A DNA stretch of 35,795 nt from Pseudomonas sp. CBZ-4 (GCF_000346755.1 NZ_ANNV01000103.1:1-35795), one strand, 5' to 3'; counted from the stretch's first letter, positions 16,032-25,046 are shown. Numbers and translations are program-made. Notes: generated by a model not told the origin, from the letters alone.

Positions 16032-17546
16032 TCAACCGAGGAACAGTTTGTAGGCCGGGTTATCGCTTTCATCCCAGTACGGGTAGCCGATGGCTTCCAG
16101 GGCTGCCGGTACCAGGTGACGCTCGTTCGCCGGCACTTGCAGGCCAGCGACCACACGGCCGTCAGCTGCGCCGTGGTTGCGATAGTGGAACATCGAGATG
16201 TTCCAGCGCCCGCCTAATTTGTTAAGAAAGTTGAACAACGCCCCCGGGCGTTCCGGGAATTCGAAGCGGAACACCACTTCATTGCTGACGTGCGCCGCAT
16301 GGCCGCCGACCATATGGCGGATGTGCAGCTTGGCCAGCTCATTCTCGGTCAGGTCCAGCACCGGGAAACCCTGCTCGGTCAGGCTGGCGATCAGCGCGCT
16401 GCGGGGGTCGGTGTCGGGGTGGGTCTGCACGCCAACAAAGATGTGCGCCTCGCTGCCGGAGTGGAAACGGTAGTTGAATTCGGTGATCTGGCGCTTGCCC
16501 ACGGCTTCGCAGAACGCCTTGAAGCTGCCCGGCTTCTCGGGAATGGTCACGGCGATGATCGCTTCGCGGCCTTCACCCAGCTCGGCGCGCTCCGCCACAT
16601 GGCGCAGGCGGTCGAAGTTGACGTTGGCGCCGGAGTCGATGGCCACCAGGGTCTGGCCGGTGACGCCACGGGTTTCCACGTATTTCTTGATCCCCGCCAC
16701 GCCCAGCGCGCCCGCAGGCTCGGTGATGGAACGGGTGTCGTCGTAGATGTCCTTGATCGCCGCACAGATTTCATCGGTGCTCACGGTGATCACTTCGTCG
16801 ACATAGTCTTTGCAGATATCAAACGTGTGCTGGCCGATCTGCGCCACCGCCACGCCGTCGGCAAAGATCCCCACCGTCGGCAACACCACGCGCTCACCCG
16901 CGGCCATGGCGGCTTGCAGGCAGTTGGAGTCGTCCGGCTCGACGCCGATGATCTTGATCTCCGGGCGCAGGTATTTCACGTACGCCGCGATCCCGGCGAT
17001 CAGCCCGCCGCCGCCCACCGGGACAAAAATCGCGTCCAGAGGCCCCGGATGCTGGCGCAGGATTTCCATCGCCACGGTGCCCTGCCCGGCAATGGTGTGC
17101 GGATCGTCGTAAGGGTGGATGTAGACGTAACCCTTTTCGTCGACCAGCTTCAGCGAATAGGCCAGGGCTTCCGGGAAGGAATCGCCATGCAGCACCACTT
17201 TGCCGCCACGGGAGCGCACGCCTTCGACCTTGATCTCCGGGGTGGTCTTGGGCATCACGATGGTGGCTTTGACCCCCAGCACCTTGGCCGCCAGGGCCAG
17301 GCCCTGGGCATGGTTGCCCGCCGAAGCCGTGACCACGCCGCGCGCACGCTCTTCGCTGCTCAGTTGAGTCAGCTTGTTATAGGCGCCGCGAATCTTGAAC
17401 GAGAACACCGGCTGCAAGTCTTCACGCTTGAGCCAGACCCTATTGCCCAGCCGCTCGGAGAGCTGGCGGGCGGTCTGCAGGGGAGTTTCTACGGCAACGT
17501 CGTAAACGCGCGAGGTGAGAATCTTTTTGACGTACTGTTCAAGCAT
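16032..17546 (-). CDS. ilvA: Threonine ammonia-lyase, biosynthetic
   Basis: PLP enzyme (504 aa) that converts threonine to 2-oxobutyrate, the committing step of isoleucine synthesis. The PLP lysine is Lys51 in FSFKIRGAYNKL; the phosphate-binding glycine loop is VGGGGLIAGIAAYVK; SAGNHAQGLAL is also present. Two ACT-like regulatory domains follow (around residues 330-410 and 425-504, ending YKLFLG), as expected for the isoleucine-inhibited, valine-activated form. The frame is open to 17699, but MLEQYVKKIL at 17546 is the family start. Divergent from rpiA, with 138 bp between the starts. Confidence 0.96.
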   Translation of the reverse strand: MLEQYVKKILTSRVYDVAVETPLQTARQLSERLGNRVWLKREDLQPVFSFKIRGAYNKLTQLSSEERARGVVTASAGNHAQGLALAAKVLGVKATIVMPKTTPEIKVEGVRSRGGKVVLHGDSFPEALAYSLKLVDEKGYVYIHPYDDPHTIAGQGTVAMEILRQHPGPLDAIFVPVGGGGLIAGIAAYVKYLRPEIKIIGVEPDDSNCLQAAMAAGERVVLPTVGIFADGVAVAQIGQHTFDICKDYVDEVITVSTDEICAAIKDIYDDTRSITEPAGALGVAGIKKYVETRGVTGQTLVAIDSGANVNFDRLRHVAERAELGEGREAIIAVTIPEKPGSFKAFCEAVGKRQITEFNYRFHSGSEAHIFVGVQTHPDTDPRSALIASLTEQGFPVLDLTENELAKLHIRHMVGGHAAHVSNEVVFRFEFPERPGALFNFLNKLGGRWNISMFHYRNHGAADGRVVAGLQVPANERHLVPAALEAIGYPYWDESDNPAYKLFLG

Positions 17547-17684
17547 CGGCGGGCTTCTACTTTCACGGTTTGGCAGGGCCAAGGAGTCTAACCCGGCTTT
17601 TGGCCGGGCGACCACACGAATCCCGAGGTTTTGTTGGGTTATACTCGCGCCCCTCGATAACTCCCCGCCCGTTCCGGAGCCCGC

Positions 17685-18356
17685 ATGACCCAGGATCAAC
17701 TCAAACAGGCAGTGGCCCAGGCCGCCGTCGATTTAATCCTTCCCAAACTCGACGATAAAAGCATCGTCGGTGTCGGCACCGGCTCCACCGCCAACTGCTT
17801 CATCGACGCACTGGCCCAGCACAAGGGCGCATTTGACGGCGCCGTGGCCAGCTCCGAAGCCACCGCCGCCCGCCTCAAGGGCCATGGCATTCCGGTGTAC
17901 GAGCTCAACACCGTGAGCGACCTGGAGTTCTACGTCGACGGCGCCGATGAAAGCGACGCGCACCTGAACCTGATCAAAGGCGGCGGCGCGGCCCTGACCC
18001 GCGAGAAGATCGTCGCGGCCGTGGCCAAGACCTTTATCTGCATCGCCGACGCCAGCAAGCTGGTGCCCGTCCTCGGTGCCTTCCCGCTGCCGGTGGAAGT
18101 GATCCCGATGGCCCGCAGCCACGTGGCCCGCGAGCTGGTGAAACTGGGCGGTGACCCGGTGTACCGCGAAGGCGTGTTGACCGACAACGGCAACATCATC
18201 CTCGACGTGTTCAACATGCAGATCACCAACCCGGTGGAGCTGGAAACCCAGATCAATGCCATCGTCGGCGTGGTCACCAACGGTTTGTTCGCCGCGCGTC
18301 CGGCTGACGTACTGCTGCTGGGCACTGCCGAAGGTGTGAAAACCCTCAAGGCCTAA
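17685..18356 (+). CDS. rpiA: Ribose-5-phosphate isomerase A
   Basis: Interconverts ribose-5-phosphate and ribulose-5-phosphate in the non-oxidative pentose phosphate pathway (223 aa, normal length). Family motifs: [16 protein letters not shown] near residue 30, [20 protein letters not shown] with active-site Asp residues, ALTREKIVA with the catalytic Glu, and the C-terminal [15 protein letters not shown]. Starts at ATG 17685 and is divergent from ilvA. Confidence 0.97.
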   Translation: MTQDQLKQAVAQAAVDLILPKLDDKSIVGVGTGSTANCFIDALAQHKGAFDGAVASSEATAARLKGHGIPVYELNTVSDLEFYVDGADESDAHLNLIKGGGAALTREKIVAAVAKTFICIADASKLVPVLGAFPLPVEVIPMARSHVARELVKLGGDPVYREGVLTDNGNIILDVFNMQITNPVELETQINAIVGVVTNGLFAARPADVLLLGTAEGVKTLKA

Positions 18357-18375
18357 GGCTCACGGCCTCGCTTTA

Positions 18376-18478
18376 TGTGGGAGCTGGCTTGCCTGCGATA
18401 GCATCACCTCGGTTCTACTGACACACCGAGTTGTTTGCATCGCAGGCAAGCCAGCTCCCACAAAGTCCAGCTCCCACA
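18376..18478. repeat. REPIN plus a partial third REP unit
   Basis: An inverted REP pair (18376-18462) is followed after a few bases by a repeated tail TCCAGCTCCCACA (18466-18478), which is a third, 5'-truncated REP copy. It lies downstream of rpiA. Confidence 0.88.
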
Positions 18479-18719
18479 TTTGTTTCTAATGTCTAAAAGC
18501 TCTGTGTAACAAAAACGCTACCTTTCGCAGCACCCCTCGCCAAAATCGTGCGCCAAGTCACGACACTCAACACCGCCGCTGGTATCAAATCCGTTACAAA
18601 TTACAGCCAGGCGACTCGCCCGTTTAACAATGCGCCAATTCACAATCGCCCAGGGAATGAGGCGCACATTGTGCAAAGGGTCTCGGCTTGAACATCCCCA
18701 TCACCTCAAGGAAGACCTT
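18479..18719 (+). promoter_or_regulatory. Long leader region upstream of aaaA
   Basis: About 240 bp without a gene, less GC-rich in its first half, containing the upstream signals of the autotransporter gene. AAGGAAG at 18709-18715 is a clear ribosome-binding site. I see no convincing -35/-10 pair or operator. Confidence 0.4.
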
Positions 18720-20666
18720 GTGATAAAGCCCCTAGCCCTTGCTATCAGCGCGGCCTGCGCCCTGTTGCCGACCCACCTCCTGGCCTACGACTACGGCGAG
18801 CACGCCAACACCACCCTGGAAAAACTGATCAACGACTACCCCGGCCGTTATCGCGGCACGGCCAACTTCGCCGGGGCTGCCGATTGGATGCAGAGCCAGA
18901 TGGGTACGGCCTACAGCATCAGTCGCCAGGATTTCACCTGGAACAGCGGCAGTCGCGCATCGCAAAACGTGGTGGCCTACGCCGCCGGCAGCAAACCGCA
19001 GTACGTGGTGATTGGCGCACACTTCGATACCTTCTTCGGCCGCCCGACCCTCCAAGGCCTGGACGACAACGGCTCCGGCGCCAGCGTGCTGACGGAAGTG
19101 GCGAAGAACCTCGGCGGCCTGCAACTGGAAAACGGCTTGCAGATCGTCGGCTTTGGCGCCGAAGAAGAAGGCCTGCGCGGTTCCAAGGCCTTTGTCGCGT
19201 CGTTGAGCGCCAGCCAGCGCGCGAACATGCTGGCGATGATCAACCTCGACAGCCTGATCACCGGCGACATGATGTACGCCCACGCCGGCCAGAACAGCAC
19301 CGCCAACCCGGCCTTGGCGTCGTTGCGCGAGCACACCTTCCAGATCGCCAAGGAATTGAACATCCCGCTGTTCACCAACCCCGGCCTGGACCCGCAATAC
19401 CCCAAAGGCACCGGCTGCTGCAGCGATGGCGAGCCCTTCGAGCCGCTGAACATCCCGATCCTTTATATAGAAGCCACCAACTGGGAACTGGGCGACCTCG
19501 ACGGCTACACCCAGACCGACAACCCGAAGATCCCCGGTGGCTCGACCTGGCACGACCCCGCCGAAGATAACAAGGCCGTGCTCACCGACGCTTTCGGCCA
19601 GGCGCGCATCGACCAGCGCCTGCGCGACTATTCGCGCCTGCTCAGCCGCCTCGTGCTGGAATTGACCAACGCCGACCTGATGGCCTCCACCGCCTCCGGC
19701 GGCGCCGTCGCACGCAATATGCAGGACAACCTGCAACGCCAGCACCAAGCCATGGTGCGCCTGCATGACCGGCGCTGGCTGACCTTGCAGTCGGCCAGCC
19801 GCGAGGTGGGCAGCTTTGATGGCGAGATCGGCGTGGACGGCGAATACAACCCGGACAGCGGCTTCGACAACGCCCCCAACCCCGAAGCGCGACGCGTGGG
19901 CCTGCATGCGCTGGGCGACTATCAACTGACCCCGAGCCTGAACCTCGGCGCCAGCCTCAGCTACCTCAATGGCCGCGACAAGCTTGAGCACCGCGGCAAA
20001 CTCGACAGCGACACCTGGCAAGCCGCGGCCTATGCCCTGCTCAACGATGGCGGCCCGAGCTGGCTGGCCGGCGACCTGAGCATCGGCCACAGCCGCTTCG
20101 AGTCCAAGCGCAACCTGCTGATCCAGGCCAATGGCGGACCGATCCTGCTCAACCAGCAACTGACCGGCAACACCGACGCCCTGACCCTGGGCGCGCGCGT
20201 GCTCGGCGGTTACGACTTTGACTTCGGCGCGATCAAGAGCGGGCCTTTCGCCGGCCTGGATTACAGCCACTCGCGTATCGATAAATTCCGCGAAAAGCAG
20301 GACCTGCGCACGGCCCTGACCTATGAGGAACAGTCTTTCGATTCCCTGGAAGCCAGCCTCGGCTGGCGTGTGCGCGGCGCCGTCGCCCTGCCCTACGGCC
20401 TCAATCTGATGCCTTACGGCGACATCGCCTGGGTCAAGGAGCTGGGCGACGGCCGCCTGGACGACCTGCAACTGACCGCCCGCGCCGACAGCCAGGCGCG
20501 CACGGCCAAGCTGGGTTCAGCGGACAAGAGCTTTGGTCGCGCGCAAGTCGGCAGCCAACTGGCGATCACCCCGCAACTGGGCGTGTTTGCCGAGGTCAAC
20601 GGCCGCCTGGGCCACAGCGAGGGCAGCCAGACCGGCTATTCGCTGGGTGTGCAATGGATGTTCTGA
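18720..20666 (+). CDS. aaaA: Autotransporter aminopeptidase AaaA-like
   Basis: Cell-surface M28-family aminopeptidase fused to an autotransporter barrel (648 aa). The start is GTG 18720, with AAGGAAG five bases upstream; a signal peptide follows (PLALAISAACALLPTHLLA). The passenger has the di-zinc ligands of M28 enzymes: IGAHFDT, LQGLDDNGSGASV, GAEEEGLRG (catalytic and ligand Glu) and MINLDSL, with the last ligand expected later in the passenger. A Cys-Cys pair occurs at TGCCSDGEP. The C-terminal third (about residues 390-648) alternates polar and hydrophobic residues and ends in Phe (GYSLGVQWMF), as in beta-barrel translocators. P. aeruginosa AaaA removes N-terminal Arg from peptides and has nearly the same length and the same neighbour, rpiA. 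The ORF stops exactly where the convergent gene stops. Confidence 0.9.
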   Translation: MIKPLALAISAACALLPTHLLAYDYGEHANTTLEKLINDYPGRYRGTANFAGAADWMQSQMGTAYSISRQDFTWNSGSRASQNVVAYAAGSKPQYVVIGAHFDTFFGRPTLQGLDDNGSGASVLTEVAKNLGGLQLENGLQIVGFGAEEEGLRGSKAFVASLSASQRANMLAMINLDSLITGDMMYAHAGQNSTANPALASLREHTFQIAKELNIPLFTNPGLDPQYPKGTGCCSDGEPFEPLNIPILYIEATNWELGDLDGYTQTDNPKIPGGSTWHDPAEDNKAVLTDAFGQARIDQRLRDYSRLLSRLVLELTNADLMASTASGGAVARNMQDNLQRQHQAMVRLHDRRWLTLQSASREVGSFDGEIGVDGEYNPDSGFDNAPNPEARRVGLHALGDYQLTPSLNLGASLSYLNGRDKLEHRGKLDSDTWQAAAYALLNDGGPSWLAGDLSIGHSRFESKRNLLIQANGGPILLNQQLTGNTDALTLGARVLGGYDFDFGAIKSGPFAGLDYSHSRIDKFREKQDLRTALTYEEQSFDSLEASLGWRVRGAVALPYGLNLMPYGDIAWVKELGDGRLDDLQLTARADSQARTAKLGSADKSFGRAQVGSQLAITPQLGVFAEVNGRLGHSEGSQTGYSLGVQWMF

Positions 20667-21575
20667 TCAGGGCTTCTTGAACACGTAGAACAGGTTCGGC
20701 TCACTGGTCAGGTACAACGTACCGTCATCGTCCATGGCGATCCCTTCGGCCTGCGGCACACGTTTTTTCAGGCCATGGCGCCCGTTGAGCAGCGACAAAC
20801 TGCTCAACGGGCGACCGTCGATATCCAGTTCCAGCACCAGGAACGATTCATCCGACAGCGCCAGCAGATGGCCGCTGCGCTCATCGTATTGCAGGCTCGA
20901 CAGGTCACGCACAAACAGCCCTGCATCGCGCTTGGGGTTGTTGACCACGTGCACCGAGTAGGTCTTTTCCGGTTTGAAATGGGGGAACCCGTGGATCTCG
21001 TAGATCAGCATCGGGTCGCGCTCCTTGGCCACGAACAGGCGCTTGCCCACCGAGTCGTAGGCCAGGCCTTCAAAGCCCTTGTTGCCGCCCACGTGCAAGC
21101 CCAGGGTCATCTGTTCCGCGTCCGCGGCGTCGAGGAACTCGGTGTCGTCGTCCACATGCACCTTGATCAGCCGCTGCTGGCGTTCATCGCTGATCACATA
21201 GATGCCTTCGCTGATGAACTCGACCGCCTCGGCATCGCCAAAGCCCACCAGGGCAATGCGCCGCAGGATCTTGCCGTCCAGTGAAAGCTCGATCAGCTCG
21301 GGGTTTTTATTGGTGACGGTAAACAGGCTTTTGCGCACGGGGTCGAAGGTCAGCGCCGACACGTCGCTGTCGAGGCCTTCGATGACCTGGGCTTCAAGGA
21401 CGACGCGGTAATCGGCCAGGCCAATCGAGGCCTCGCCGACAGGCTGGCGCCACGCCTGGAGGTTGAACCAGGCGCGCTCGAACAGGCGAAAGTGTTGCGC
21501 AACGACCCCGGCGCTGATCAGGACGATCAGCGCAAGCGTGAAAATGATGGGTTTGGGGCGGACAAGTCGGCGCAT
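20667..21575 (-). CDS. SdiA-regulated/YjiK-like protein, copy 1
   Basis: 302 aa with one N-terminal membrane segment (IIFTLALIVLISAGVVAQ) and a periplasmic domain rich in beta strands, built of NHL/propeller-like blades (SALTFDPVRKSLFTVTN, AVEFISEGIYVISDE, FEGLAYDSVGKRLFVAKE, EGIAMDDDGTLYLTSEPNLFYVF). This matches the SdiA-regulated (YjiK) domain family, whose function is unknown. The end shares a TGATCA hexamer with the aaaA stop. It is followed upstream by a paralogue. No strong ribosome-binding site is visible at ATG 21575. Confidence 0.82.
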   Translation of the reverse strand: MRRLVRPKPIIFTLALIVLISAGVVAQHFRLFERAWFNLQAWRQPVGEASIGLADYRVVLEAQVIEGLDSDVSALTFDPVRKSLFTVTNKNPELIELSLDGKILRRIALVGFGDAEAVEFISEGIYVISDERQQRLIKVHVDDDTEFLDAADAEQMTLGLHVGGNKGFEGLAYDSVGKRLFVAKERDPMLIYEIHGFPHFKPEKTYSVHVVNNPKRDAGLFVRDLSSLQYDERSGHLLALSDESFLVLELDIDGRPLSSLSLLNGRHGLKKRVPQAEGIAMDDDGTLYLTSEPNLFYVFKKP

Positions 21576-21695
21576 CGGGCGTGCTCAAAGTCAAAAGTGG
21601 CGCATGAATATCACGCCCGTCTGAATTTAAACTTAAACACGGCCTACTGTCTGGTGGATGCCGCTCTTAGAGAACTATCCGACGTAACCGGTGTG

Positions 21696-22622
21696 CTATT
21701 TCTGCTTTTCGAAGCAATAGAACAGATTCGGCTCGCTGACCATGTAGAGGTTGCCGTCTTCGTCCATGGTCACGCCTTCCGCCCGAGGAATGGTGTCCTT
21801 GAGCCCGTTGAAACCGCCCAGCAAGGTCATGAAGCTGACTTGCTCGCCCTTTTCATCCAGTTCCAGCAGCAGATGGGAATCGGCCGACAGCACCAGCAAA
21901 TGCCCGGTGCGTGGGTCCACCGCCAGGGCCGACAGGTTGCGCATGTCCAGTTCGGTGCTGGTCAGCTTTTGCTTGTCGCCCACCAGGGTCTGGCTGCCGT
22001 CGCTTTTCCAGGTGAACAGCGCCGGTGGACGTTCTTCGCCCAGCACGATCTGCTGGTTGCGCTTGTCCCAGGTGATGCCTTCAAAGGCTTTGTTCTGGTT
22101 TTTCGACGGGCCCAGGTCATAGCTGGGGAAATCGGCCTTGTTCAACTGGGTGGTGCTGGCATCGAGCTTGACGATGGTCAGGCTGTGTTCGCGCTCATCG
22201 ACCACGGCCATCAGGCCGTTTTCCAGGACGGTCAGGCCTTCCGGGTTGCTCCAGCCGTTCAACGGCATTTTGCGCAGCACGTCGCCTTGCAGGCTCAACT
22301 CGACGAGAAACGGGTTTTTGCCCATGACGGAAAACAGGGTTTTGGTCTGCGGGTTGTAGGAGACGTCCGAAGCCTCATCCTTCTCCATCCCCGGCAACAG
22401 CTTGCCATCGATCACCGCGTGATAGTCCGGCAGCCACACGCTCTGTTGGCGTTCGGCGGGGGTTTCGAAGCGTTCCAGCACCCACAGCACACCGCGATCG
22501 TCCCAGTGCATGGCCCAGGCCACGCCGTAGGAAATCACGCCCGCCAATAACAGCCAGGAATACCAGCGCAAGGCGAAACGCGAACGCGGCTTGGAGAGAT
22601 TGCTGGGCAGGGTTACGGCCAT
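21696..22622 (-). CDS. SdiA-regulated/YjiK-like protein, copy 2
   Basis: 308-aa paralogue of the next gene in the same direction. It has the same plan: a short N-terminal region, one membrane segment (YSWLLLAGVISYGVAWAM) and a beta-propeller-like domain with the same repeated words (DVSYNPQTKTLFSVMG, FEGITWDKRNQQIVLGEE, EGVTMDEDGNLYMVSEPNLFYCFEK). The open frame extends to 22847 through a REP element, so the start is placed at ATG 22622. The two genes are 120 bp apart and probably arose by tandem duplication; identity by eye is moderate, so the duplication is old. Confidence 0.82.
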   Translation of the reverse strand: MAVTLPSNLSKPRSRFALRWYSWLLLAGVISYGVAWAMHWDDRGVLWVLERFETPAERQQSVWLPDYHAVIDGKLLPGMEKDEASDVSYNPQTKTLFSVMGKNPFLVELSLQGDVLRKMPLNGWSNPEGLTVLENGLMAVVDEREHSLTIVKLDASTTQLNKADFPSYDLGPSKNQNKAFEGITWDKRNQQIVLGEERPPALFTWKSDGSQTLVGDKQKLTSTELDMRNLSALAVDPRTGHLLVLSADSHLLLELDEKGEQVSFMTLLGGFNGLKDTIPRAEGVTMDEDGNLYMVSEPNLFYCFEKQK

Positions 22623-22759
22623 GGGGCGCTTATTCCGGAAAGTCAGCGTTAGGTGATAGCACAGGATCAGGAAGCCCGCGCGCAAGAGGCTGAGGATTAT
22701 CCGGATGGGGTGTGAAAAAAATGCAAAGAAAAGGAGATTACAAAGACATGGAGAACCAA

Positions 22760-22848
22760 TGTGGGAGCGGGCTTGCCCGCGATAGCGGTGGATCAGATAA
22801 CACATCTGTAACTGATAGACCGCCATCGCGGGCAAGCCCGCTCCCACA
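22760..22848. repeat. REP inverted pair, variant subtype
   Basis: Inverted pair of a different REP subtype (GTGGGAGCGGGCTTGCCCGC) from the other eight copies, which read GAGCTGGCTTGCCTGC. It lies between the SdiA-regulated gene and the FAH-family gene. Confidence 0.9.
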
Positions 22849-22865
22849 TTTATAACCGCGTTTCG

Positions 22866-23531
22866 TCAGCGAACCTGGCTTTCGAAGCGGTTAACGCCCG
22901 ACAACTCCAGCACCAGCTCATCACCCACATTCAGCGGGCCCACGCCAGCCGGGGTGCCGGTGAGGATCACGTCGCCCGCTTGCAGCGAGAAGCAACCAGC
23001 CATGTACTGGATCATCGGCACGATCGGGTTGAGCATGATCGCGCTGTTGCCGTCCTGGCGCACTTCGCCATTGATGGTCAGGCGAATGCCGATGTCGGTC
23101 ACGTCGGGGAAGGTGCTGCTGACCACGAACGGTGCGATCACTGCCGCGCCGTCGAAGGACTTGGCGATTTCCCACGGCAGGCCCTTGGCTTTCAGCTCGG
23201 CTTGCTTGTCGCGCAGGGTCAGGTCCAGCGCCGGGGCGAAGCCGGAGATGGCATCCAGTACTTCTTCACGGCTCGGCTTGGTCGACAACGGCTTGCCGAT
23301 CAGTACCGCGATTTCCGCTTCGTAATGCACCGAACCGCGCTCGATCGGGATGGCAAAACCACCTTCCAGCGCCACCACGCAACTGCCTGGCTTGATGAAC
23401 AGCAACGGTTCGGTCGGCACCGGGTTGTCCAGTTCCTTGGCATGTTCGGCGTAGTTACGCCCGATGCACACCACTTTGCCCACCGGGAAGTGGATGTTGG
23501 TGCCGTCGACATACTTGTGCTGGTAGCTCAT
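22866..23531 (-). CDS. Fumarylacetoacetate hydrolase (FAH/FAHD1) family protein
   Basis: 221-aa soluble metal-dependent hydrolase or decarboxylase. The family's metal ligands appear in HYEAEIAVLIG (two Glu) and ALDLTLRD (Asp); KSFDGAAVI and LTGTPAGVGPL are the usual later blocks. Single-domain members include YcgM and FAHD1 (acylpyruvate hydrolase/oxaloacetate decarboxylase), so a role in clearing such 2-oxo acids is plausible. AAGGAG lies seven bases before ATG 23531. It lies 22 bp downstream of the D-2-hydroxyglutarate dehydrogenase gene and is probably co-transcribed with it. Confidence 0.88.
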   Translation of the reverse strand: MSYQHKYVDGTNIHFPVGKVVCIGRNYAEHAKELDNPVPTEPLLFIKPGSCVVALEGGFAIPIERGSVHYEAEIAVLIGKPLSTKPSREEVLDAISGFAPALDLTLRDKQAELKAKGLPWEIAKSFDGAAVIAPFVVSSTFPDVTDIGIRLTINGEVRQDGNSAIMLNPIVPMIQYMAGCFSLQAGDVILTGTPAGVGPLNVGDELVLELSGVNRFESQVR

Positions 23532-23553
23532 GGAACGACTCCTTCAGGGGCGA

Positions 23554-24948
23554 TTAAACAGCGAAGATCTTGCCAGGGTTCATGATCCCGTTCGGGTCGA
23601 ACACGGCTTTGACGGCTTTCATGTAGTCGATTTCAACCGGCGAACGGCTGTAGGTCAGGTAATCACGCTTGGTCATGCCCACGCCGTGTTCGGCGGAGAT
23701 CGAACCGTTGTACTTCTCGACGGTTTCAAACACCCACTTGTTCACGGTGGCGCACTTGGCGAAGAACTCGTCCTTGCTCAGGTTTTCTGGCTTGAGGATG
23801 TTCAGGTGCAGGTTGCCGTCGCCGATGTGGCCGAACCAGACGATTTCGAAGTCCGGGTAGTGTTCGCCGACGATCGCGTCGATTTCCTTCAAGAACGCCG
23901 GCACTTTCGACACAGTGACCGAGATGTCGTTCTTGTACGGGGTCCAGTGGGAAATGGTCTCGGAGATGTACTCGCGCAGTTTCCACAGGTTGTGCAGCTG
24001 GGTTTCGCTCTGGCTCATCACGCCGTCCAGCACCCAGCCTTGTTCCACGCAATGTTCGAAGGTTTCCAGGGCGTGGTTGGCGACTTCTTCGGTGGTGGCT
24101 TCGAATTCCAGCAGGGCGTAGAACGGGCACTCGGTTTCGAACGGCGCCGGCACATCGCCACGGCCGAGGACTTTGGCCAGGGCCTTGTCGGAGAAGAACT
24201 CAAAGGCGGTCAGGTCGAGTTTGTTCTGGAACGCGTGCAGCACCGGCATGATCGAGTCGAAATCGGTGGTGCCGAGGACCATCGCGGTGAGGTTTTTCGG
24301 CGCCCGGTCCAGGCGCATGGTGGCTTCCACCACAAAGCCCAGGGTGCCTTCCGCGCCGATAAACAGCTGGCGCATGTCGTAGCCGGTGGCGTTCTTGATC
24401 AGGTCGCGGTTCAGTTCCAGCACGTCGCCCTTGCCGGTGACGACCTTCATGCCGGCCACCCAGTTGCGGGTCATGCCGTAGCGAATCACCTTGATCCCGC
24501 CGGCATTGGTGCCGATATTGCCGCCAATCTGGCTGGAACCGGACGACGCGAAGTCCACCGGGTAGTACAGGCCGTTTTCTTCGGCGACGTTCTGCAGTTG
24601 CTTGGTGACCACGCCCGGCTGGCACACGGCGGTGCGGTCGGTGAGGTTCACGTCGAGGATCTGGTTCATATAGTCGAACGACACGACCACTTCGCCATTA
24701 GCGGCCACGGCGGCGGCGGACAGGCCAGTACGGCCACCGGATGGCACCAGTGCCACCTTGTGCTCATTGGCCCAACGCACAATGGCCTGGACCTGCTCGA
24801 TGGTCTTGGGGAAGACAATGGCGGTCGGCGCGGGTGCGAAGTGCTTGGTCCAATCCTTGCCGTAAGCCTCCAGGGAGTCTGCATCGGTCAGCACTTTGCC
24901 AGGCTCAACCAGGGTCTTCAGCTCATCAATCAGGGCAGGATGGGTCAT
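23554..24948 (-). CDS. D-2-hydroxyglutarate dehydrogenase (FAD-linked)
   Basis: FAD-binding oxidoreductase (464 aa) of the GlcD/D2HGDH family. The PCMH-type FAD domain has VPSGGRTGLSAAAV and GSSQIGGNIGTNAGG; the C-terminal oxidase domain has FGHIGDGNLHLNIL and SAEHGVGMTKRDY, which carry metal-binding His/Glu residues. In P. stutzeri and P. aeruginosa a D2HGDH next to serA oxidises the D-2-hydroxyglutarate that SerA makes from 2-oxoglutarate, driving serine synthesis; the same divergent pair occurs here. The start at 24948 (MTHPALIDEL) follows the family; ATG 24972 has a better AGGA site and would add eight residues. Confidence 0.9.
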   Translation of the reverse strand: MTHPALIDELKTLVEPGKVLTDADSLEAYGKDWTKHFAPAPTAIVFPKTIEQVQAIVRWANEHKVALVPSGGRTGLSAAAVAANGEVVVSFDYMNQILDVNLTDRTAVCQPGVVTKQLQNVAEENGLYYPVDFASSGSSQIGGNIGTNAGGIKVIRYGMTRNWVAGMKVVTGKGDVLELNRDLIKNATGYDMRQLFIGAEGTLGFVVEATMRLDRAPKNLTAMVLGTTDFDSIMPVLHAFQNKLDLTAFEFFSDKALAKVLGRGDVPAPFETECPFYALLEFEATTEEVANHALETFEHCVEQGWVLDGVMSQSETQLHNLWKLREYISETISHWTPYKNDISVTVSKVPAFLKEIDAIVGEHYPDFEIVWFGHIGDGNLHLNILKPENLSKDEFFAKCATVNKWVFETVEKYNGSISAEHGVGMTKRDYLTYSRSPVEIDYMKAVKAVFDPNGIMNPGKIFAV

Positions 24949-25014
24949 CGACAGAACTCTCGAACAATTCATGGTCATCCTGAGAACGCTTCACGTCGCA
25001 GGAATAGGTGTTTA

Positions 25015-25046
25015 GCGGGGCGCGTATGCTAGCATACCGCCCCCGC
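25015..25046. promoter_or_regulatory. Palindrome in the D2HGDH/serA divergent region
   Basis: A perfect 14-bp palindrome, GTATGCTAGCATAC (25024-25037), lies inside a longer imperfect inverted repeat with GC-rich arms GCGGGGCG and CGCCCCCGC. It is 67 bp from the D2HGDH start and 108 bp from the serA start. It could be an operator for a dimeric regulator of the divergent pair, part of a promoter (TATGCT resembles a -10 box), or a leader hairpin. Confidence 0.45.

Noticed and set aside
16290..17591. 433-aa frame opposite ilvA
   Set aside because: Antisense shadow with typical high-GC composition; ilvA is certain.
17592..17609. CCCGGC/GCCGGG hairpin between ilvA and rpiA as a terminator
   Set aside because: No T-run on either side and it lies between divergent starts, so termination is not expected.
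18732..20471. 579-aa frame opposite aaaA
   Set aside because: Antisense shadow; aaaA has signal peptide, metal ligands and barrel.
23530..25032. 500-aa frame opposite the D2HGDH gene
   Set aside because: Antisense shadow rich in His/Val/Asp/Gly with no motif.
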